64,000 nt of DNA from Caulobacterales bacterium (lineage in GTDB: Bacteria; Pseudomonadota; Alphaproteobacteria; Caulobacterales; Parvularculaceae): NCBI GenBank assembly GCA_020638525.1, contig JACKIL010000003.1, forward strand, positions 186,001 through 250,000, in the 5' to 3' direction. Within the stretch, counting starts at the first letter, position 1; the number at the start of each line of letters is the position of its first letter. The notes under the pieces were generated by a model, which was given only the letters and a program-made list of their open reading frames with translations, was not told the DNA's origin and did no database searches. A program made the translations under genes and the position numbers. Shown here one piece after another: positions 53,202 to 60,945 of the stretch.

Positions 53202-53241
53202 CTACACTGACAGGAAGTAAACGCGCCTAACTCACTGGCCG

Positions 53242-53278
53242 AAAAAGAAAAAGGCGCGGAAGCGTTAGCTTCCGCGCC
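53242..53278 (-). terminator. strong terminator of the 35-residue protein gene
   Basis: An 11-bp perfect stem GGCGCGGAAGC/GCTTCCGCGCC (53253-53263 with 53268-53278), 4-base loop, followed on the minus strand by TTTTTCTTTTT. It lies about 95 bases past the stop at 53373 and before the Rrf2 promoter. Confidence 0.92.
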
Positions 53279-53372
53279 AGCGGGTCGCCAAATCTCGGGG
53301 AGGGGGTGTACCAGCTCGCAAGGGGGGCAAGTGAGCCGGAAGAGACTTGGCGATCGGGGTTCCTGAACTTCC

Positions 53373-53480
53373 TTAGGCGACGACGCCTTGGGCCGCGAAG
53401 GCCGAAAGAGCGACGAGGGCGGCGCCAGCAAGGCTGCTGAAGACGATGGTGGCGACGACTTGAACTGCGAGGTTAGACAT
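53373..53480 (-). CDS. 35-residue hydrophobic small protein
   Basis: ATG 53480 to TAA 53373, starting MSNLAVQVVATIVFSS. Nearly the whole product is one membrane helix rich in Ala and Val with no charged residue at all. A GAGAG-type ribosome-binding site lies about 10 bases upstream. It has a consensus promoter at 53569-53597, an adjacent 24-base palindrome and a dedicated strong terminator, so it looks like a real monocistronic gene. It could be a small membrane regulator or a type I toxin-like peptide. No homologue is recognised. Confidence 0.6.
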   Translation of the reverse strand: MSNLAVQVVATIVFSSLAGAALVALSAFAAQGVVA

Positions 53481-53568
53481 GGCTGTTTCTCTCTTTTTTG
53501 AATTTTCCGGGCAGAGCCGCTGACCGCTCTCCCAAGCAATTCAGCCGCGACTTCCCTTTACGAGCGTG

Positions 53569-53620
53569 GAGATAGGATCGGGCCCTCAGACTGTCAATGA
53601 ATATTTTCGAAAATGTTCAT
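53569..53620 (-). promoter_or_regulatory. sigma-70 promoter with palindromic operator for the 35-residue gene
   Basis: On the minus strand, -35 TTGACA (53597-53592), a 17-base spacer and -10 TATCTC (53574-53569). A 24-base palindrome (53597-53620, arms ATGAATATTTTC and GAAAATGTTCAT, 11 of 12 pairs) touches the -35 box. An additional half-site ATGAATAT is at 53667-53674. ATGTTCA, one arm of the palindrome, recurs at 54421-54427 next to the tetR promoter, so the TetR regulator is a candidate ligand. Confidence 0.6.
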
Positions 53621-53748
53621 TAGTTATCGTACACAAACGCGTTAGCGTATCCTGCCAAGTTCGTGAATGAATATGTTAACGCCCCGACGCCTACCGCATC
53701 TGGGTATGGCGCTCCCGGCAATCAATTGAAATTTCTGTGAATTTTGAT

Positions 53749-54375
53749 TCAGAGCGCCGTCGTGTGGTCGTCGCCGTGGCGCGCATTGCGGCAACTGAAG
53801 GCATCCATCACGAGATCGATCACCTCGTCGAGCTCGGAGGCTAGCATTTCATACTCCCCCTCCAGGATGACATCGGGCGAGGTGAAGCGGTAGATCACAT
53901 CCTGAATGATGCGGGCGAGCCGTAGCTGGTCCCGGTGCTCGAAGACGCCAGCCTCCGCGCCTGCCGTCAGCACCTCGGCGATGATTTCGTTCTCCGCGTC
54001 TTCCCACTCGACGGCGAATTGCGGGCGCTCCTTCAGGATGGCGAGCGCCATCTCCTGCGCCTTCGGGCGATTGTGGTAGCGCTCATAGGAGAGCTTGAAC
54101 TTGAGTTTCAGAAGCGCGCGCAGCCGCTCCTGCGGGGAGGCTCCCGACCGCGCGACGGCGCGCAGCTTGTCCATCTGCTCCTCGCGCAGCACCCGAACGA
54201 AGGTCTCCGCGAGGTCGAGCTTTGACGGAAAGTAGCGATAGACGTTGCCTGTCGACATGTTGCAGTCGCCTGCAATCTCCGACATGGTCGTCTTCCCGTA
54301 TCCGTAGTGCAGGAACCTTTTGGTCGCGGCGGAGAGGATCTGTTTCGCGGTGTCGTCGAGGTTCTGGATGGGCAT
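53749..54375 (-). CDS. TetR/AcrR-family transcriptional regulator
   Basis: 208 residues. N-terminal helix-turn-helix TTMSEIAGDCNMSTGNVYRYFPSK at residues 29-52; the ligand-binding domain is about residues 60-200. Divergent from gpsA with a 67-base gap that holds a TTGA..TCAA inverted repeat (54408-54420) and ATGTTCA (54421-54427). The AT-rich gap downstream (53481-53748) carries the promoter of the 35-residue gene. Confidence 0.9.
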   Translation of the reverse strand: MPIQNLDDTAKQILSAATKRFLHYGYGKTTMSEIAGDCNMSTGNVYRYFPSKLDLAETFVRVLREEQMDKLRAVARSGASPQERLRALLKLKFKLSYERYHNRPKAQEMALAILKERPQFAVEWEDAENEIIAEVLTAGAEAGVFEHRDQLRLARIIQDVIYRFTSPDVILEGEYEMLASELDEVIDLVMDAFSCRNARHGDDHTTAL

Positions 54376-54442
54376 GTGCGGTCCCGGCTTCCTCTTCCTG
54401 ACGTTTTATTGATCGGTTCAATGTTCAGACAAGAGTAAATTA

Positions 54443-55453
54443 ATGGTCGGCGTCGCGCCATTCAAAACTCTATCGGTAGTCGGCGCCGGCGCCTGGGGAA
54501 CGGCGCTCGCCAATCTCGCCGCGCATAACGGGGTCGCCGTCCGACTGTGGGCGCGGGAGGACGAGGTCGCCAGGACGATTAATCTCGCCCACGAAAACAC
54601 CCTGTACCTGCCGGGGGTTCCCCTGCACCCCGACCTCTCGGCGACGCAATCGCTGGAAGAAGCGGCGCAGGCCGAGGCGTTCCTTTTCGTGGTGCCCGCC
54701 CAGCACAGCCGGAAGATGATGGCGGCGCTGCGCCCGCTCGCCGGAAAGGCGCCGCCCGTCGCGCTCTGCTCCAAAGGCATCGAACAGACGACCGGCATGA
54801 TGCTGACGCAGGCGCTCGGCGAGGCCTGGCCGGAAGCGATCCCCGCCGTCCTTTCGGGGCCGAGCTTTGCGCACGACGTCGCCAAGGGATTGCCGACGGC
54901 GGTGACGCTCGCGGTCGCCAACGCCAGTCTCGGCCGGCGCTGGATGGCGACGGTCGGCGCGCCGCATTTCCGGCCTTACCTTTCCGACGACCTCATCGGA
55001 GCCGAACTTGGCGGCGCGGTGAAGAACGTCCTCGCCATCGCCGCCGGCGCCGTGATCGGGCGCGGGCTCGGCGAGAGCGCGCGCGCCGCGATCATCGCGC
55101 GCGGCTTTGCGGAGTTTCAAAGGCTCGGCGTCGCGCTTGGCGCGAAGCGCGAAACGATGGCGGGCCTTTCCGGCCTTGGCGATCTCATCCTCACCGCGAC
55201 GTCGTCACAGTCGCGCAATTGTTCGCTCGGCGAAGAGCTGGGCAAAGGCCGCGCGCTCATGTCCGTGCTTGGCGAGCGCCACAGCGTCAGCGAGGGCGTC
55301 GCCACCGCCGGCGCCGTCGTCGCTCTCGCCACAGACGCCGGCGTCGACATGCCCGTCTGCGCGGCTGTCGCCGACCTTGTTTCCGGCGCGCGTTCGATCG
55401 ACGCGATCATTGCCGACCTTCTCGCCCGCCCATTTCGTCAGGAGACTGAGTAA
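54443..55453 (+). CDS. gpsA: glycerol-3-phosphate dehydrogenase [NAD(P)+]
   Basis: 336 residues. VVGAGAWGTALANL binds the nucleotide, GPSFAHDVAKGLPTAVT and the catalytic lysine in GGAVKNVLAIAAG follow. It supplies sn-glycerol-3-phosphate for phospholipid synthesis. Its stop overlaps the YciI start (TAATG). Confidence 0.96.
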   Translation: MVGVAPFKTLSVVGAGAWGTALANLAAHNGVAVRLWAREDEVARTINLAHENTLYLPGVPLHPDLSATQSLEEAAQAEAFLFVVPAQHSRKMMAALRPLAGKAPPVALCSKGIEQTTGMMLTQALGEAWPEAIPAVLSGPSFAHDVAKGLPTAVTLAVANASLGRRWMATVGAPHFRPYLSDDLIGAELGGAVKNVLAIAAGAVIGRGLGESARAAIIARGFAEFQRLGVALGAKRETMAGLSGLGDLILTATSSQSRNCSLGEELGKGRALMSVLGERHSVSEGVATAGAVVALATDAGVDMPVCAAVADLVSGARSIDAIIADLLARPFRQETE

Positions 55454-55755
55454 TGCCCGCCTTCGTGCTTTTGTGCCGCGACCGGAAAGACGCGGCCGAC
55501 CTTCGCGCGCGCCTTCGCCCCGCCCATCTCGATTATCTCGAAGCGCATTTCGAGGAGGTATGGCTGGCGGGCCCGCTGCTTTCGGATGAGGGCTCGCCGA
55601 TCGGCAGCGTCGTCATCATCGATGCGGAGGATGCGCGCGGCGCCCGCAACTTCGCCAACGCCGATCCTTATGCGAAAGGCGGGCTTTTCGACGATGTCGA
55701 GATCCGGCCCTACCGCTTCGTCAAAGGCAAGCTCCTCGGCGCCGGCCCGGTATAG
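55453..55755 (+). CDS. YciI family protein
   Basis: 100 residues, a single YciI-like ferredoxin fold: FVLLCRDRKDAADLR, RPAHLDYL, GSVVIIDAEDARGARNFANADPYA. The conserved His-Asp pair is present. Cotranscribed with gpsA; tsaD-gpsA-yciI is a frequent order in the class. Confidence 0.93.
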   Translation: MPAFVLLCRDRKDAADLRARLRPAHLDYLEAHFEEVWLAGPLLSDEGSPIGSVVIIDAEDARGARNFANADPYAKGGLFDDVEIRPYRFVKGKLLGAGPV

Positions 55756-55772
55756 CTGGGGTATGGCCGCAG

Positions 55773-56132
55773 TTAGAGCTGGCCTTTGAGATAAGCGCGG
55801 CAGTTCGCCTGCCAAGGCTCGGAAGAAAGGCGCGCATTCCAGCCCGCCGTCCAGGCTTTGCCGCCCGGATCGCCGAGGCGCGCGCGGCATTGATTGTAGC
55901 CGGCGCGATATTGCGCGGACATGACGCCGACATCAGAGCCGGCGAGATTGAAGCCGTCGTCAAAGCACTGGCAGAGCGGATCGGGCGCCATCGCCTGTTG
56001 CTGCGGCGGCGGAGGCGGGCCCTGATCCTGCGGCGGGGGCGGCGCATGGCCGGGCCCGCGCGTCAGCGAATAGGCCGCGACGGCGACAACGAAAAGCGCA
56101 AGCGCACCGCCGAAAACCGCTTCCATTCTCAT
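55773..56132 (-). CDS. membrane-anchored four-cysteine protein, paralogue A
   Basis: 119 residues with AAGGGGG upstream. One N-terminal membrane helix (about 5-23), a Pro/Gln-rich linker (27-50) and a small domain with four cysteines (54, 56, 82, 111). It shares LCxCFxxxF, YxxxxxxCRxxLG and TAGWNARxSSxPWxAxC with its neighbour at 56154-56501. The domain is unknown to me and probably periplasmic, with two disulphides or a metal site. Confidence 0.7.
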   Translation of the reverse strand: MRMEAVFGGALALFVVAVAAYSLTRGPGHAPPPPQDQGPPPPPQQQAMAPDPLCQCFDDGFNLAGSDVGVMSAQYRAGYNQCRARLGDPGGKAWTAGWNARLSSEPWQANCRAYLKGQL

Positions 56133-56153
56133 GGCGAAGTCCCCCTTCTTGCC

Positions 56154-56501
56154 TCAGGCGCCGCTGCGCTTGAACGCCTCGCAGCTCGCTTCCCAAGGTT
56201 TCGACGAATTGCGCGCGTTCCACCCGGCGGTGAAATAACGCCCGCCCTCTTCGCCGAGGACTTTGCGGCAGAGCACGAACTGGGTGCTGTATTCCGGCGA
56301 CTGCACGTCATAGCGCGCCGCCATGTCGAAGGCCGTGTTGTAGCAGCCGCAGAGCGTCATATCCTGTTCGGCGGCCGCCTGCTGGACATGCCCGCCGCCA
56401 CCGCCGCCCGGCGAGAAACGGCCCGAAAGCCCCGCATAGGCGACAGCGCCAACCAGCACGAGCGCCAGAAGGCTCCCGAAGATGAGTTCGATTTTCGGCA
56501 T
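56154..56501 (-). CDS. membrane-anchored four-cysteine protein, paralogue B
   Basis: 115 residues from MPKIELIFGS. N-terminal membrane helix (about 5-24), a Gly-rich linker (GGGGGG at 32-37) and the same domain as paralogue A with cysteines 51, 53, 78 and 107 in matching spacing. It lies 21 bases upstream of paralogue A, so the pair arose by tandem duplication. The C-terminal TAGWNAR..S..PW segment is the best-conserved part. Function unknown. Confidence 0.7.
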   Translation of the reverse strand: MPKIELIFGSLLALVLVGAVAYAGLSGRFSPGGGGGGHVQQAAAEQDMTLCGCYNTAFDMAARYDVQSPEYSTQFVLCRKVLGEEGGRYFTAGWNARNSSKPWEASCEAFKRSGA

Positions 56502-56636
56502 GGCCAACCCCTGAACTACCCCAGCCCCGCGAGGGGCCGAACGCCCCCGCACGAGCTAACGATATAGCCAAAAGGGCCGGGCCGCCAGTTTGGCGAGCGC
56601 GCGAAATCCGCGCCCGCCCGGGAGGCGAAGCGGGGC

Positions 56637-57854
56637 TTAGCCTTTCGTGCGGCGCGCGAGCAGACGCAGGCGCAACGCATTGAGCTTGATGAAGCCCGCC
56701 GCGTCTTTCTGATCGTAGACCGCATCTTCCTCGAAGGTGACGTGCGCCATCGAGTAGAGCGAATAAGGCGAGGAGCGGCCGATGACGTTCGCAGAGCCCT
56801 TGTAGAGCCGGAGGCGCACCGCGCCCGTCACGAATTCCTGGCTCTTGTCGATGAGGGCCTGCAGCATTTCGCGCTCGGGCGCGAACCAGAAGCCGTTATA
56901 GATCATCTCAGCATAGCGCGGCATGAGCTCGTCTTTGAGATGCGCGGCGCCGCGGTCGAGTGTGATCTGTTCGATGCCGCGATGGGCGGCGAGAAGGATC
57001 GTGCCGCCCGGCGTCTCGTAAATGCCGCGCGACTTCATGCCGACGAAACGGTTCTCGACGAGATCGAGCCGGCCGACGCCATGCTTGCGGCCAAGCTCGT
57101 TGAGCTTCGTCAGCAAGGTCGCGGGCGAAAGCTTTTCGCCGTTGATCGAAACCGCATCGCCTTTTTCGAAGCCGATTTCGATCACTTCCGGCTCGTTCGG
57201 CGCGTCAACGGGATCGACCGTGCGCTGGAAGACATAGTCCGGCGCTTCTTCGGCCGGGTCTTCGAGCACTTTGCCTTCGGACGACGTATGCAGAAGGTTC
57301 GCATCGACCGAGAAAGGCGCTTCGCCGCGTTTGTCTTTCGCGATTTCGATCTGGTGCTGTTCGGCCCAGGCGATGAGCTTGTTGCGCGACGTCAGATCCC
57401 ATTCGCGCCATGGCGCGATGATCTTGATGTCGGGGTTCAGCGCATAAGCGTTGAGTTCGAAGCGGACCTGATCGTTGCCTTTGCCGGTCGCGCCATGCGC
57501 GATGGCGTCGGCGCCGGTTTCCTTGGCGATCTCCACGAGGCGCTTGGCGATCAAGGGCCGCGCGATCGACGTGCCGAGGAGATAGAGCCCTTCATAGACC
57601 GCATTGGCGCGGAACATCGGGAAGACGAAATCGCGCACGAATTCCTCGCGCACATCCTCGATATAGATTTCCTTCACGCCGGCGCGCTCGGCCTTGCGGC
57701 GCGCGGGCTCAAGCTCTTCGCCCTGCCCGAGGTCGGCGGTGAAGGTGACGACTTCGCAGCCATACTCCACCTGCAGCCATTTCAGGATCACCGAGGTGTC
57801 GAGCCCGCCCGAATAAGCGAGGACGACTTTTTTCACGTCTTTATGCCGAGCCAT
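56637..57854 (-). CDS. argG: argininosuccinate synthase
   Basis: 405 residues with GGAAGGAAG upstream. AYSGGLDTSVIL is the ATP-binding PP motif; GATGKGNDQVRFEL and SSEGKVLEDP are present. It joins citrulline and aspartate in arginine synthesis. No ARG-box-like repeat was identified upstream. Confidence 0.97.
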   Translation of the reverse strand: MARHKDVKKVVLAYSGGLDTSVILKWLQVEYGCEVVTFTADLGQGEELEPARRKAERAGVKEIYIEDVREEFVRDFVFPMFRANAVYEGLYLLGTSIARPLIAKRLVEIAKETGADAIAHGATGKGNDQVRFELNAYALNPDIKIIAPWREWDLTSRNKLIAWAEQHQIEIAKDKRGEAPFSVDANLLHTSSEGKVLEDPAEEAPDYVFQRTVDPVDAPNEPEVIEIGFEKGDAVSINGEKLSPATLLTKLNELGRKHGVGRLDLVENRFVGMKSRGIYETPGGTILLAAHRGIEQITLDRGAAHLKDELMPRYAEMIYNGFWFAPEREMLQALIDKSQEFVTGAVRLRLYKGSANVIGRSSPYSLYSMAHVTFEEDAVYDQKDAAGFIKLNALRLRLLARRTKG

Positions 57855-58050
57855 CGAATTCTTCCTTCCGCCCGTTCAGCGTTTTTTGCGGGCGCGAAAC
57901 GCATTAGCGGATCAGGGGCGCCATGCGAAGGGGTTTTTGGAGAGCGCCTGCTGCGGCGCAGGAACTGCGTTGACGCGGATCAAACAGGCTCTGGCCGCCT
58001 GCTGCATAAAATCCCATAATCCTATGGGACAGGCGCGATGGGAGGGGCGG

Positions 58051-58923
58051 ATGACGACGATCAGCAGAAGAGAACTGGCGACGGGGATCGCCGCCGCGGC
58101 GGCGATTGGCGCGATGGCGAAAGGCGGCGCGGCGCTCGCTGAGGACGACCAGTCGGCGTTTCCGCAAGTCGCAAGCGCAACCGATTTCCGGTGGGAGAAT
58201 ATTCTCAATCAGGGCTGGGAGCGCATCCCCGACAATCTCAGCATCATCAATATTCCGGGCCTCGCCGGCGCGATGATGTATACGCGCACCGGCGTGACGC
58301 CCGATGGCGCGACGCAGACGAAGGTCTATTTCGAACCTTCAAACCTGCCGCAGGATTCCTATGACACCTTGCTGCTCGACGAAGTCATCTATGACGAGAT
58401 GCTTTCCGTTTCCGACGCGGCGGGTCTTGGCGTCGCGCATCCGCTCATTTCGCTCGGGCTCGATTTCTCGAACGCTTCGATGGTGCGCCTCACCGTCAAA
58501 AAAGCTTTCCGCAAAGTGGCGCCGCCGCTTTCAAATCCGGACGCCGCCGCCGAACTCAGAAAGATGGCGCGGGCGCGCTTTTCCAAAACGCCTGACACGC
58601 TCTTTTACTGGGTGAAGGCTGTGGAAGTGCGCGACGTCACGCTTGAAAAATTCGTCGAGGCGAAGAAAAGCGCAAGCGTCGGCATCTTCTTCATCTCCGG
58701 CAACAAGAAGTATGTGTCGACATCGAAGTCGACAGCAGTGAAGTCCGTCATCGGCTATGAGTATTCGGACCACACGCTGGCGCAACTTGAGCTGGCCGCG
58801 AGCCCCGACAAGGGCCCGCTCGAGGGCCTTTCCCTCGCCGCGCTCGAAGGCGACGCCGCCAATAAAGCGATGCTGAAAGCGGCGATCGACGCCGGCGCGG
58901 CGATCGAACGCGCGCCGAAATAA
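58051..58923 (+). CDS. Tat-exported protein of unknown function
   Basis: 290 residues from MTTISRRELATG, preceded by GGAGGGG. SRRELATGIAAAAAIG is a twin-arginine signal. The mature part (FRWENILNQGWERIPD, LSLAALEGDAANKAML) contains mixed alpha/beta sequence and resembles no family I can name. An ATG nine codons upstream (58024) is less likely. Stands alone with no obvious partners. Confidence 0.7.
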   Translation: MTTISRRELATGIAAAAAIGAMAKGGAALAEDDQSAFPQVASATDFRWENILNQGWERIPDNLSIINIPGLAGAMMYTRTGVTPDGATQTKVYFEPSNLPQDSYDTLLLDEVIYDEMLSVSDAAGLGVAHPLISLGLDFSNASMVRLTVKKAFRKVAPPLSNPDAAAELRKMARARFSKTPDTLFYWVKAVEVRDVTLEKFVEAKKSASVGIFFISGNKKYVSTSKSTAVKSVIGYEYSDHTLAQLELAASPDKGPLEGLSLAALEGDAANKAMLKAAIDAGAAIERAPK

Positions 58924-59031
58924 CCTCTCGCGCCGGAGCGCGCGGCCTCCCTTGCGCGCCGGGAATGAGCTAGGCTGACGAGATACGGGGCGGCGCGCAT
59001 GCGCCAAAGAAAATTCGGGCGGGAGGGCGGC

Positions 59032-59460
59032 ATGTCGGAAACAACGCGGACGGAAGCGCCGTGGCATTTGTGGATCGTCGGCGTTCTGACGGCGCTCTGG
59101 AATACGATCGGCGCGTTCGATTTCACGGCGACGATCGCGCGCTATGAACCCTATATGGCTGCTTTCCCGGCGGAAGCGAAAGAATACTGGTACAGCTTTC
59201 CCTTGTGGATGTTCGCAATCTGGGGCGCCGCCGTCTGGGGCGGGCTCCTCGGCTCGCTTTTGCTCCTGATGCGGAGGAAACTCGCCGTCGCGCTCCTCGG
59301 CCTGTCCTTCGCCTGCTCGGTCGCCTCAATGGCGATCAGCTATGTGCGCCCCGCGCCGGAAGGCGCAAGCGACCCCGTCTTCGCGCTCATCATCATCGCG
59401 ATCGCAGGCGCGCTTTATTTCTATGCGCTGCATATGAATAAGAAGGGCGTGTTGGGTTAG
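59032..59460 (+). CDS. four-helix membrane protein, conserved in alphaproteobacteria
   Basis: 142 residues from MSETTRTEAP with GGGAGGGC upstream; an ATG 33 bases earlier lacks a site. PWHLWIVGVLTALWNTIGAFDF starts the first of four membrane helices, and YWYSFPLWMFAIWGAAVWGG lies in the second. I recall similar proteins in many alphaproteobacteria, but no function. Confidence 0.8.
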   Translation: MSETTRTEAPWHLWIVGVLTALWNTIGAFDFTATIARYEPYMAAFPAEAKEYWYSFPLWMFAIWGAAVWGGLLGSLLLLMRRKLAVALLGLSFACSVASMAISYVRPAPEGASDPVFALIIIAIAGALYFYALHMNKKGVLG

Positions 59461-59470
59461 GCGCGACGGC

Positions 59471-59710
59471 TTAAGTCACGAGCCCTTCTATCAACCTGCC
59501 AACAACTGCGCGCACAATTCGGATTTGCGCCGACAGAACGCCAGCGAGCGCGCCGGCGAGAACTGCGAGCACGCCCGACAGAATTGGGCTCGTTCCCAAG
59601 AAATTCTGGATCGCGAAATATGCGAGAAACCCGGAAGCCAACCCAACGCCGAAGAAGGTCCAGACCCAGAGCACGGCCTGATCTATCTCTCTTGGACGCT
59701 CGCTCGTCAT
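59471..59710 (-). CDS. small two-helix membrane protein following dnaJ
   Basis: 79 residues from MTSERPREIDQ with GAGGGAAG upstream (at the dnaJ 3' end). Two membrane helices (about 14-37 and 42-63). The ATG overlaps the dnaJ stop (ATGA), implying coupled translation. No family recognised beyond a loose resemblance to AtpI/AtpZ-type proteins. Confidence 0.65.
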   Translation of the reverse strand: MTSERPREIDQAVLWVWTFFGVGLASGFLAYFAIQNFLGTSPILSGVLAVLAGALAGVLSAQIRIVRAVVGRLIEGLVT

Positions 59711-60849
59711 CTTCCCTCGGTCACGTTCTCCCAGAACTTCTTCGCTTTCTTGAAGAAGCCTTGTGAGTTGGGGGAGCAATCCTCGCCGCTCGCTTCGCAG
59801 AACTCCTTGAGGAGCTCTTTCTGGCGCGCGCTGAGTTTGATCGGGGTTTCGACGCTGATTTCGACGAACATGTCGCCGCGGCCTTTTTGATTGAGCCGCG
59901 TCATGCCCTTCGATTTGATGCGGAAGCGCGCGCCGGTCTGCGTGCCTTCGGGGACGGTGATTTTCACGCGCCCGCCTTCGATCGTCGGCGCTTCAAGTTC
60001 GCCGCCGAGGGCCGCCGTCGTCATCGGCACGGGGAGTTCGCAATAGAGGTCGGCGCCGTCGCGCTCGAAAAGCTCGTGCTTGCCGACATGAACGAAGATG
60101 TAGAGATCGCCCTCCGGCCCGCCGCGCGGGCCGGCTTCGCCCTCGCCCGCAAGGCGGATGCGCGTTCCGTCTTCAATGCCTTGCGGCACGTCGACGGCGA
60201 GCGTGCGCTCGCGGCGCACGCGGCCCTGACCGCTGCAATCCGTACACGGATCGGAGATGACGCGCCCCTCGCCGCCGCAGGCGGGGCAGGTGCGCTCGAT
60301 GGTGAAAAGGCCCTGCTGCATGCGCACGCGGCCAATGCCGCGGCAGGTGTTGCAGGTCGTCGGCTGCGTGCCGGGTTTTGCGCCCGTTCCTTCGCATGTT
60401 TCGCACGCGACGGAGCCCGGCACTTTGATTTCGACTTTCTTGCCCGCGAAGGCTTCGGCGAGCGTGATGTCGAGCGAGTATTTCAGGTCCGCGCCGCGCC
60501 CCGGTCCGCGCCCGCCGCCGCGCCGGCCGCCCATGAACTCGCCGAAGATATCGTCGAACACATCGGCGAAAGCGCCCGCCGCAAAGCCTTGCGCGCCGCC
60601 GCCGCCAAACCCGTTCGCCCCGCCATTCTTGAACGCGGCGTGGCCGTAACGGTCGTAGGCCGCGCGCTTTTGCGGGTCGGAGAGGACTTCGTAGGCCTCG
60701 TTGATTTCCTTGAATTTATGCTCCGCCTCCGGATCGTCCTGATTGCGATCGGGGTGGAATTTCATCGCGCCTTTGCGGAAGGCCGATTTAATCGCCGCCT
60801 CATCCGCATCGCGGGCGACGCCGAGAATAGAGTAAAAGTCATGCGCCAT
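59707..60849 (-). CDS. dnaJ: chaperone protein DnaJ
   Basis: 380 residues. J domain with HPD in MKFHPDRNQDD, Gly/Phe-rich linker, zinc domain with four CxxCxGxG repeats (CETCEGTG, CNTCRGIG, CPACGGEG, CTDCSGQG) and the C-terminal client-binding domains. It stimulates DnaK ATPase. Confidence 0.98.
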   Translation of the reverse strand: MAHDFYSILGVARDADEAAIKSAFRKGAMKFHPDRNQDDPEAEHKFKEINEAYEVLSDPQKRAAYDRYGHAAFKNGGANGFGGGGAQGFAAGAFADVFDDIFGEFMGGRRGGGRGPGRGADLKYSLDITLAEAFAGKKVEIKVPGSVACETCEGTGAKPGTQPTTCNTCRGIGRVRMQQGLFTIERTCPACGGEGRVISDPCTDCSGQGRVRRERTLAVDVPQGIEDGTRIRLAGEGEAGPRGGPEGDLYIFVHVGKHELFERDGADLYCELPVPMTTAALGGELEAPTIEGGRVKITVPEGTQTGARFRIKSKGMTRLNQKGRGDMFVEISVETPIKLSARQKELLKEFCEASGEDCSPNSQGFFKKAKKFWENVTEGR

Positions 60850-60883
60850 TGCTTACGCGCCCGCCCCTCAAGCGAATAGGGAG

Positions 60884-60923
60884 ATAGCGAGTAGCGAATA
60901 GAACGGGCGACGCTACTCGCTAT
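60884..60923. repeat. inverted repeat between dnaK and dnaJ
   Basis: ATAGCGAGTAG/CTACTCGCTAT (60884-60894 with 60913-60923), 11 perfect pairs around 18 bases, with further CTATTCGCTACT-like motif copies on both sides. There is no T-run, so it is not an obvious terminator; it may stabilise or modulate the dnaK-dnaJ transcript. Confidence 0.55.
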
Positions 60924-60945
60924 TCACTACTCTCTGGCTACTCAA

